Assembly: GCA_029259935.1 (NCBI GenBank)
Contig: JAJDEH010000055.1
Span: forward strand, 1-20,804
Length of the DNA: 20,804 nucleotides
Direction of reading: 5' to 3'
DNA from: Planctomycetota bacterium
GTDB taxonomy: Bacteria > Planctomycetota > Planctomycetia > Pirellulales > Pirellulaceae
How positions within the stretch are numbered: the stretch's first letter is position 1; the number at the start of each line of letters is the position of its first letter. The translations under genes and the position numbers were made by a program. The notes under the pieces are model-generated. The model was not told the origin of the DNA. It worked only from the letters and a program-made list of their open reading frames with translations, and made no database searches. This document shows, piece after piece, positions 15,648-20,804 of this stretch.

Positions 15648-17927
15648 TTACGCCCCGACATTCAGCGACGCCCGTGCTGGTCGCACGCCGCGTGTAGCAC
15701 GCCCGATGTAGCGACGAAGAAACGCCAGAATCACGACGCCGGCCGCCAACAAAACCGCGTTTGGCTCGGGGACCGCCGCCCCCGCGAAGCTCACAGCGTC
15801 GAAGAAAAACTCCTCCCTGGCGTTGCTGGCGTCGGTGGAACTACGAATCTCAAGCCATGCCTCTGCCCAATCGTCGGGCACCGCCGTCCACAACGTGGTC
15901 CGCCGACGCAAGGCAAAAAACTCCAATTCATCGTTGTTCACGCCATCGATGCCGTGGGCATCAATCAAAGTAATCGATTCCAAGCCGTTGGTGACGGTGA
16001 TGGTCAAAAAGTCTCCGGTTTCGTAGGTCGTGTTGGCGATCAACAATTGCACGGCCGCCGTTACGTCGTTCCATTGCGTCAGATCGACGAGTCCGAACGT
16101 CGTGGTCACGGCCGCCGAACGGTGAATCAATGAGAACGGCGAGCCAACGGTGGGACTGTCGATGCCAACGCGTACCGCACCCATCGTTGGGACAAAGTCA
16201 GTCGTAAATCCGAGTTCTCGCGACGACGGCGTCGGCTCGTAGGTCGCGCTAAGCCGCGTCGGTTCATCGAACACGCTGAAGGCGATCATCTCGGTTCGCG
16301 GCGCATCACCGTCGTACAGCATCAACGCCTCACCGGCGTTTGTGCGTACGTGCAATGATACGCGGCCGAACGAATCGTCGCCGCCACCGGCCGTCGTTCG
16401 GCCGGCGACTTGCGACGTTTGGAAAAGATCGCGAATCCTGCCCAGTTGAACCGCCGGTCCAGGATCGAGATCGAGCAAGTCGCCAATTCGCGCGACGAGA
16501 TGAATGTTCCCGTCGGCGTCGGCGAGCCACACGCCGAAGCGATTCCAGTCGTACAGTCCCGGTCCACGCAGTTCGGAATAGAACAATACCTGACCTTGTG
16601 GGCCGACTTCTGGATCCTCGCCGATGTTGCTGAATTCAAGTCCGTTCGGCGTTCCCGGCGCGGACATTCCCTCACGAACGGTAAGCCGCAGCCCGCCTGA
16701 CAAGCCGCTCCAGATCCCGGTGTTGTCGTCGGCCGATACCCCAGGTCCTTGAAGTCGCGCATGAAACGCGACTTGGCCACCGTCACCAAGCGCGAGCGAT
16801 CCTCCGATGCTGGACCAGCGTGACGAAGCGGCGACGCCGGGCGGCGTCTGTCCATCGCGGGCCACCAAGGCTAGCGAATCGAAGTCGCCCGCCCAAATCC
16901 CGCCGATGTTGTTGATGTTTACATTCGGCCCTTGGAACTGACCGGAAAAGGCGATGTCGCCGTGGTCGTTCAATCGCGGGCCGTCATCGCCGGCCGCGCT
17001 CAACGTTTCCCCCGCGGCCGCACCGGCGATCGGCTCGCCGCGTCGCACGATCTTGCGCAACGAGCCTTGTTCGCCACCCCATATCCCGTTGGACAGATTT
17101 GCGCCCGTTAGCAATGTATGAAACGCATATTGACCTCGCGAATTCGCCATGCCCCGATCGAAACTCATGTACACCGAACCATCGTTCGTGCCGACGGCCG
17201 ATTCGCCAGTACGTGCAACAAGGCGAAAGTCATCCGGCCCACCGAACCAAATCCCTTCGTCATTGCCGCCGTTCACGCCGACACCAGTCAATGTGCCAAC
17301 CGCGGCGACTGCATCGGCCGCACCGAGTTGAGGGCTGAAGCCGCGAAATGAAACTCCGACCGGCACGTCCGGTGCCGAATCACCGTATCCAAAACGTCGC
17401 ACGAGACGGATGCCGCTCGCATCGCCGACGAAAAGGCCACCCGCGCTATTTGCCGAAGATCGCGATTCAAACAAGTAGTCGCCGTTGCCAGCGAGTTGCA
17501 GATTGTAAAAATCGACCGCATTGCCTATTTCACCGCTGACGCCTGAACCGACAACGGCGACCGAGTGACGTTCCGAGACGTTTCCGTACCACACGCCCGG
17601 TATTCTCACGGCACCGTTGATTCCGTCCCACACATCGCCGACAAACAGGACGTTGCCCGCGTCGTTGATCGCGGCCGCTCGGTCGAACGTCGAATACATG
17701 AGATTCGCACTGACATTCGGACCAAGCGGGCTGTCGTGTGGAGCGCCGCTAACGGCGATCGGCCGCAGCACCGCATGAGCCGAGCGGATCGAGCTTACGA
17801 GACCAAACACGCCGGAAACGAACGCAAAGGCCGTGGCGATATGCCAGCAGCGGCGCCCTATCCGCAATCTACCGCCCTTCACCCGGCCGTCGGAAACGAC
17901 GAAAAACATACGGAGCATGCAGTACAT
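15648..17927 (-). CDS. PEP-CTERM anchored protein with repeated beta units (DUF7453-like)
   Basis: A 759-residue exported protein. The start at ATG 17927 has CGAGG about 9 nt upstream. A signal-anchor-like segment lies near residues 28-52 (HIATAFAFVSGVFGLVSSI). The body consists of about seven repeats of roughly 60-70 residues, each with a 'GIWxG...LxLVARxGxxAPG' core followed by an 'ALNDxGQVAFxAxLxG' core; examples are GIWFGGPDDFRLVARTGESA and GIWSGLSGGLRLTVREG. These look like propeller-type blades. The C-terminus has VPEP (719-722), a hydrophobic helix and RR, the PEP-CTERM sorting signal recognised by exosortase. Unusually, about 20 residues follow the RR pair. Expected location is cell surface or matrix; function is unknown. 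Confidence 0.9.
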   Translation of the reverse strand: MYCMLRMFFVVSDGRVKGGRLRIGRRCWHIATAFAFVSGVFGLVSSIRSAHAVLRPIAVSGAPHDSPLGPNVSANLMYSTFDRAAAINDAGNVLFVGDVWDGINGAVRIPGVWYGNVSERHSVAVVGSGVSGEIGNAVDFYNLQLAGNGDYLFESRSSANSAGGLFVGDASGIRLVRRFGYGDSAPDVPVGVSFRGFSPQLGAADAVAAVGTLTGVGVNGGNDEGIWFGGPDDFRLVARTGESAVGTNDGSVYMSFDRGMANSRGQYAFHTLLTGANLSNGIWGGEQGSLRKIVRRGEPIAGAAAGETLSAAGDDGPRLNDHGDIAFSGQFQGPNVNINNIGGIWAGDFDSLALVARDGQTPPGVAASSRWSSIGGSLALGDGGQVAFHARLQGPGVSADDNTGIWSGLSGGLRLTVREGMSAPGTPNGLEFSNIGEDPEVGPQGQVLFYSELRGPGLYDWNRFGVWLADADGNIHLVARIGDLLDLDPGPAVQLGRIRDLFQTSQVAGRTTAGGGDDSFGRVSLHVRTNAGEALMLYDGDAPRTEMIAFSVFDEPTRLSATYEPTPSSRELGFTTDFVPTMGAVRVGIDSPTVGSPFSLIHRSAAVTTTFGLVDLTQWNDVTAAVQLLIANTTYETGDFLTITVTNGLESITLIDAHGIDGVNNDELEFFALRRRTTLWTAVPDDWAEAWLEIRSSTDASNAREEFFFDAVSFAGAAVPEPNAVLLAAGVVILAFLRRYIGRATRGVRPARASLNVGA

Positions 17928-17949
17928 ATCAGGCCTCGTTTCGTGTTGC

Positions 17950-18080
17950 TAGAGTAGTGATTCACCTTGATGGGGTTTTATGCCGGAGGCGCAAAACTGC
18001 GGGCGACATTTGTTGCTCGGACGACAAATGCCGGTTTTCCGGTCCAGGATAAAACCCCGCATTAACGAATCACTACACTA
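17950..18080. mobile_element. MITE-like palindromic element with TA flanks
   Basis: The left end, TA then GAGTAGTGATTC, is matched inversely by the right end GAATCACTACAC then TA, with one mismatch over 12 bp. Further in, GGGGTTTTAT (left) pairs with ATAAAACCCC (right). A central hairpin (ACATTTGT...ACAAATG) lies between. The 127-bp interior encodes nothing. Size, TA flanks and terminal repeats fit a miniature element moved by an IS630/Tc1-type transposase, but the ends differ from those of the IS630 copy at 1978-3201. It sits just upstream of the PEP-CTERM gene start and could affect its promoter. Confidence 0.7.
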
Positions 18081-18154
18081 GAGAGAAGCGTTTTCGTGGA
18101 ATTAGGTCTCGTGCGTGCCTTACTGGGCCAAGTCGCCCTGCCGCCAGAAAAACG

Positions 18155-18209
18155 AAAAACGCCAAACGCTCTCTCCCGTTGCCGAGAGGAAAGAGCGATT
18201 GGCGTTTTT
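18155..18209. terminator. Strong bidirectional terminator
   Basis: AAAAACGCCAA...CGCTCT pairs with AGAGCG...TTGGCGTTTTT, giving a long near-perfect stem of about 20 bp with an A-run before and a T-run after it. It would stop transcription on both strands, separating the PEP-CTERM gene from the small genes to the right. Confidence 0.8.
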
Positions 18210-18378
18210 GCAGTAGCGATCCGTACGAATATGAGGGGCGGGGGCCTTTAAAAAGATGATGCTCGCACGCGCGGCGAATGTCAAGTGACGACGCCAATAG
18301 CATTCGCCTAGATTCATCGCACCGCTCGACGCCACGGGCCAGTCGCCGCATTGCCGAGCCGTTCCGACCAAGCAGCGC

Positions 18379-18522
18379 GTGATTGACTTGCGCGCTGGGG
18401 ACTTCGTGCGGCACGGCCGCGAGGTTTACGAGATTGCCGCAGTGCGAGCGTATCGCGAGGCGCGATGGCCGGTCGGGGCGACGCGGTTGGCGGAAGGATA
18501 CGAAGTGCGGGCGGCGGGGTGA
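18379..18522 (+). CDS. Small unknown protein (possible remnant)
   Basis: A 47-codon frame from GTG 18379 reads IDLRAGDFVRHGREVYEIAA, then VRAYREARWPVGATRLAEGY, and ends at TGA 18520-18522. Codon use is strongly GC at third positions and the protein has a balanced, beta-strand-like pattern (GDFVRHGREVYEI), which suggests genuine coding. No good ribosome binding site is seen and the frame stays open further upstream, so it may be the remaining end of a longer gene. No family was recognised. Confidence 0.4.
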   Translation: MIDLRAGDFVRHGREVYEIAAVRAYREARWPVGATRLAEGYEVRAAG

Positions 18523-18546
18523 CTTGCCGCACCAGCCGATGCGTCG

Positions 18547-18942
18547 CTATTTGAGGTCTTCAAGAATTTTGTCGACGGCGTTGATTGTTTGCTCAAGGGC
18601 CAAGAGGCCGCGACTAATGCTCCGGCCGATCCCAACCATATCCTTGGGCCACGCCACCGTTTTCAGTTCGTCCCGCGCCCCTTTGATGTTTCCTTTGGCG
18701 ACACGAAGTAGACCTTGCAAACTAACGGCTTCGGCAGATTTCATTTGTCTTTCTCCGAAACGAATGAGGAATGCCCAATCCGCACCAAGCGCGGAAACTG
18801 AGCGTAGCATAAACCCCATGCCGCTCCGCTCCCAGCCGGAGAGGTTGTTGACCTGACTTAGCGGCCCGGCTGCCATGTCGAAAGACGGGCGGGGCGGCGC
18901 GGGGATGTTTTGAGGACGAACGATGAGACGACAACCGATCAT
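18547..18942 (-). CDS. Small unknown protein, translationally coupled
   Basis: The 131-codon frame starts at ATG 18942, overlapping the stop of the preceding gene as ATGA, a usual sign of coupled translation. An alternative start is ATG 18744, with GGAGA 7 nt upstream, giving 65 residues (MKSAEAVSLQGLLRVAKGNI...). That C-terminal part looks like a compact helical protein (RSISRGLLALEQTINAVDKI). The first 66 residues are low-complexity and less convincing, so the shorter form may be the true product. No family recognised. Confidence 0.5.
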   Translation of the reverse strand: MIGCRLIVRPQNIPAPPRPSFDMAAGPLSQVNNLSGWERSGMGFMLRSVSALGADWAFLIRFGERQMKSAEAVSLQGLLRVAKGNIKGARDELKTVAWPKDMVGIGRSISRGLLALEQTINAVDKILEDLK

Positions 18943-19184
18943 TTCGGTGGCTCTTCGCCAAACTTGGCCAGCGCGTTGGCAACGGCGCTGTCGTCGGGCG
19001 AGCGGAACAACACGGTGACGTGCGGCGTGGCGTCGGGGATGTCGGTGCGGATCGACAAAAGCAGCGAAAGCACGGTCTCCGGCGGGCGATACCGGGTCGT
19101 GTCGTCCGGTATGTCGACGGTCTCGCTATGCTGCCAGCCGTCGGGCGTGAGATTCCATACGGTCCATCGAATGAGAAATGCCAT
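18939..19184 (-). CDS. Small unknown protein
   Basis: An 81-residue frame (MAFLIRWTVWNLTPDGWQHS...) with alternating hydrophobic patterns suggesting beta strands, and a second half TPHVTVLFRSPDDSAVANAL. GAAGG lies about 8 nt upstream of ATG 19184. Its stop overlaps the next start (ATGA), so it probably forms a two-gene unit with the frame ending at 18547. It is divergent from the plus-strand gene at 19288, with 103 bp between them for shared promoters. No family recognised. Confidence 0.55.
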   Translation of the reverse strand: MAFLIRWTVWNLTPDGWQHSETVDIPDDTTRYRPPETVLSLLLSIRTDIPDATPHVTVLFRSPDDSAVANALAKFGEEPPK

Positions 19185-19287
19185 TTATCCAACCTTCACG
19201 GGCGGGCGACGGCGAAATTGCAGGGCGCGATGTCCTCGGCTTGGTAAGTTGCGATTGCCGGTGAAAACCGGACAGGCGATAGAGAAA

Positions 19288-19710
19288 ATGACGACCGTGA
19301 TCGTGGAATTCACACTAACGCTACCGCCGGTCGATGGCGTGCTGTTGGCCGTCAAGGCGTTCCTACGCTCGTCGCCGCATGGGGCGTGGAACGTCGTCGC
19401 CGAGCGGGGCAACGCATCTGAGCTTGACCTACGGCGCGGCAACTGGCGGCAGGACGGCGGCGAGATGGTTCCCGGCGACGCCGACCGACGTAAAGATGGT
19501 TCCGTGATTCCGGAGACGCGGCCGATCACCTGTCGGGTGACGTTCGCCACGACGACGTTGCGGCTGTCGGTTTCGATTCACGGCCTGCCGTTGCACGAGC
19601 CGGTGCGGATCGGTTTCTGGACGCGGGACGTCGAGGACGAAATGGAGAAGCTGGCCGAACACTTGGCGGCGACGCTGGGGCTGGACGAGGTTCCGGCGGT
19701 GAGATTCTGA
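19288..19710 (+). CDS. Unknown protein, about 140 residues
   Basis: Starts at ATG 19288 (MTTVIVEFTLTLPPVDGVLL) and ends at TGA 19708-19710. Only a weak AGAGAAA precedes the start; the frame is open further upstream but without a good site. Third codon positions are strongly G/C, and the protein has mixed strands (ITCRVTFATTTLRLSVSIHG) and a C-terminal acidic helix (RDVEDEMEKLAEHLAATLGL), so it appears real. There is no signal peptide or membrane segment. No family recognised. It is divergent from the small gene pair to its left and followed by a hairpin-rich stretch. Confidence 0.6.
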   Translation: MTTVIVEFTLTLPPVDGVLLAVKAFLRSSPHGAWNVVAERGNASELDLRRGNWRQDGGEMVPGDADRRKDGSVIPETRPITCRVTFATTTLRLSVSIHGLPLHEPVRIGFWTRDVEDEMEKLAEHLAATLGLDEVPAVRF

Positions 19711-19823
19711 CCAACTAACGGCAACGAAAACGAAATAGGGTCGCTGGCTCGGCAACGTCGTGTGCCGCGTCGGCCCGGTCGATGACGCTTGCTGTTGGCC
19801 GGGCCGCGCGTGTTGATGGGGCA

Positions 19824-19872
19824 CACCGCATTCTTGATGCGGTGCTCTAATGCCGGTTGTCACTGACAACCG
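19824..19872. repeat. Two tandem perfect hairpins downstream of the 19288 gene
   Basis: CACCGCA-TTCTTGA-TGCGGTG (19824-19844; 7-bp stem, 7-base loop) is followed by CGGTTGTC-ACT-GACAACCG (19854-19872; 8-bp stem). On the minus strand the first shares AGAGCACCGCAT with the tRNA-Thr fragment at 19992-20030. They resemble dispersed intergenic palindromes. The 485 bases from 19711 to 20196 otherwise hold only a terminator and the tRNA scrap. Confidence 0.6.
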
Positions 19873-19923
19873 CTAAGCGGCATTTCGGCGCATTCAGGGA
19901 CATTTCGGACGAACCGCCGAAAT

Positions 19924-19963
19924 GCAAAAACGCCGTGTTTTCTCGAATAAAACGGCGTTTTGC
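19924..19963. terminator. Bidirectional terminator-like hairpin
   Basis: GCAAAAACGCCGT pairs with ACGGCGTTTTGC across a 15-base loop, giving a 12-bp stem with one bulged A and with A/T runs within the stem ends. It would act downstream of the plus-strand gene ending at 19710. Confidence 0.6.
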
Positions 19964-19991
19964 GAGAGTCGCAGAGAGTGCCAGTTTTGTT

Positions 19992-20030
19992 TTACGAATG
20001 CGGTGCTCTGCCAATTGAAGCTACGCTGGC
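19992..20030 (-). pseudogene. 5' half of tRNA-Thr(CGT), ending at the anticodon loop
   Basis: The minus strand reads GCCAGCG (acceptor 5' strand), TA, a D arm GCTTCAATTGGCAGAGC with one extra T in its 5' strand, A, then the anticodon stem CCGCA and loop TTCGTAA, which carries anticodon CGT. After the loop the expected TGCGG is replaced by AACAAAAC, and no T arm or acceptor 3' strand follows. It is therefore a truncated tRNA, not a working gene. It lies 167 bp from the N-terminal integrase remnant at 20197, suggesting an old attachment site. Confidence 0.65.
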
Positions 20031-20196
20031 AACTGCTTTCGCAGCAATGGATTACGTCGTTTTCCGTCTTCCGTTGTCGCGAGTTCGACACCGGAAGGGA
20101 CACCCGGCACGCTAGCGGCCATTGAAAACGACACGCTCGCGGCTGATTCCCGCCAAGTGTCGGTCACGAAATGGTCTGCTAAGCGGAGGAAACGCT

Positions 20197-20345
20197 TTGC
20201 CAAAGTCTAATATCGCCCGAAAACCTCGTAAACCCCATCCAGACATTCCCCTCTTTCCCTCAGGCGACATGCCGTTGGGCCATGAAGGTTCGCGGCAAGG
20301 TGCAATATTTCGGCCCGCGGGAGGATCCCGACGAACTGATCGGAC
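20197..20345 (+). pseudogene. N-terminal fragment of a tyrosine recombinase, frameshifted
   Basis: A TTG at 20197 has GGAGG 7 nt upstream and reads LPKSNIARKPRKPHPDIPLF then PSGDMP. After a one-base shift near 20270-20280 it continues WAMKVRGKVQYFGPREDPDE. Planctomycete integrases begin in this way (KPRKPHPDFPLFPH...WAKKxRGKxHYFGPWxDPxAAL), so both pieces are one broken start. Beyond about 20345 the frame stays open to 20551 but no longer resembles the family. It is probably of the same family as the C-terminal scraps at 3420 and 15484, though they do not overlap and need not come from one gene. Confidence 0.7.
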
Positions 20346-20729
20346 GCGGTCGGCACTTTCAGATTAAGGCTGGGACGAGCCCTGCGCCTTGGCAAAGGGC
20401 GTGGATTAAGGATGAACTGTTTGGTAAAAAGTCGGTTGCCGCCGGCAACCTCGGAATTGCGGTGCGAAATTGCCTCACCGATAGCGGACGATACGTACTG
20501 GTCTGCTTCGGAGTTGATTTGACGTCCGACAGGCGGGCAAAGGCACAGTAGCATCTTCGTGATTTCTTCGAGAAGTGCGGCTTTGCTCTGGCTCAAGTGG
20601 AATCCCTGGGGCGAATGGCACTCGTTTAGTTGCAACTTGTTTTCTCGAAACGACCTAGACAAGAAGGGCCTGTCTTGTGCATGAGGTGGTTTGGAAGCAG
20701 ACTCCATCCCATGACAAGGAGGCCCGAGG
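20346..20729. other. Stretch without a recognised gene, before an insertion sequence start
   Basis: Frames on both strands (plus to 20551; minus 20207-20707) show no family resemblance, and the minus frame crosses the integrase remnant. A small hairpin, ACAAGA/TCTTGT (20658-20677), lies about 50 bp before the transposase start and may belong to the left end of that element. Confidence 0.4.
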
Positions 20730-20804
20730 ATGGGACAGTTTAGTGGTTCGTCGTCGTGGCGTCAGGTGGAAGATTTTCGGCGGCAGTTTGCTCAAGGGGA
20801 TGGG
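20730..20804 (+). CDS. Partial transposase N-terminus, probably IS4 family
   Basis: ATG 20730 is preceded by AGGAGG about 7 nt upstream and starts an open frame of 25 codons to the window edge, reading MGQFSGSSSWRQVEDFRRQF. Planctomycete IS4-type transposases begin with a very similar phrase (MGxF...WxQVExFRRQFxQxDGLxFAD). Only the start is in the window, so catalytic residues cannot be checked. The family call rests on memory of this N-terminus. Confidence 0.6.
   Translation, partial: MGQFSGSSSWRQVEDFRRQFAQGDG

Noticed and set aside
18910..19710. The longer 266-residue form of the plus-strand unknown gene
   Set aside because: The extra N-terminal part is antisense to the 18939-19184 gene and lacks a start site; ATG 19288 begins a protein of plausible composition.
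20207..20707. A 166-residue minus-strand frame
   Set aside because: It crosses the integrase N-terminal remnant antisense and shows no recognisable family or start signal.
1..20804. CRISPR array
   Set aside because: No regularly spaced direct repeats were seen anywhere in the window.

Overview
The window looks like chromosomal DNA of a planctomycete (Pirellula/Rhodopirellula-like). Four features point there: an N-terminal LEPR-type sorting motif on a large surface protein at the left edge, a secreted WD40 protein with the helical C-terminal half common in that phylum, a small secreted protein with an 'SPYL' motif, and a VPEP (PEP-CTERM) anchored protein. The DNA is GC-rich and almost all intact genes are on the minus strand. 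Assignments rest on reading the sequence and remembered family motifs; no search was run.

Layout. Positions 1-705 hold the N-terminus of a surface protein with a G8-like domain. Positions about 1145-3850 are a graveyard of mobile DNA: a decayed DUF2235 hydrolase whose nucleophile elbow is destroyed, an IS3 OrfA scrap, an IS630 element with intact ends but a frameshifted transposase, the C-terminus of a tyrosine recombinase, and the 3' half of a possible tRNA. Positions 3872-5881 encode the WD40 protein. Positions 6147-6420 carry an IS21 IstA fossil.

The core is a seven-gene minus-strand cell-surface glycan locus (14562 down to 6853). In transcription order it encodes a Wzx-like flippase, a GT-B glycosyltransferase, a sugar-nucleotidyltransferase, a NeuD/PglD-like acyltransferase, a LegC-type aminotransferase, a sulfotransferase and a LegB-type 4,6-dehydratase. 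The dehydratase, aminotransferase and acyltransferase together would make an NDP-activated 4-acylamino-4,6-dideoxy sugar of the bacillosamine or legionaminic-precursor type. The nucleotidyltransferase would make the activated starting sugar, the glycosyltransferase and flippase would assemble and export a glycan, and the sulfotransferase might sulfate it. No LegI synthase, LegG hydrolase/epimerase or LegF cytidylyltransferase is in the window.

To the right lie a small secreted protein (14837-15223), a second copy of the integrase C-terminal scrap (15484-15636), the VPEP protein (15648-17927), a MITE-like palindromic element (17950-18080), a strong bidirectional terminator, several small unknown genes (18379-19710), a hairpin-rich intergenic stretch, the 5' half of a tRNA-Thr, the frameshifted N-terminus of another tyrosine recombinase, and the start of what looks like an IS4-family transposase at the right edge. 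No CRISPR array, rRNA or complete tRNA was seen.
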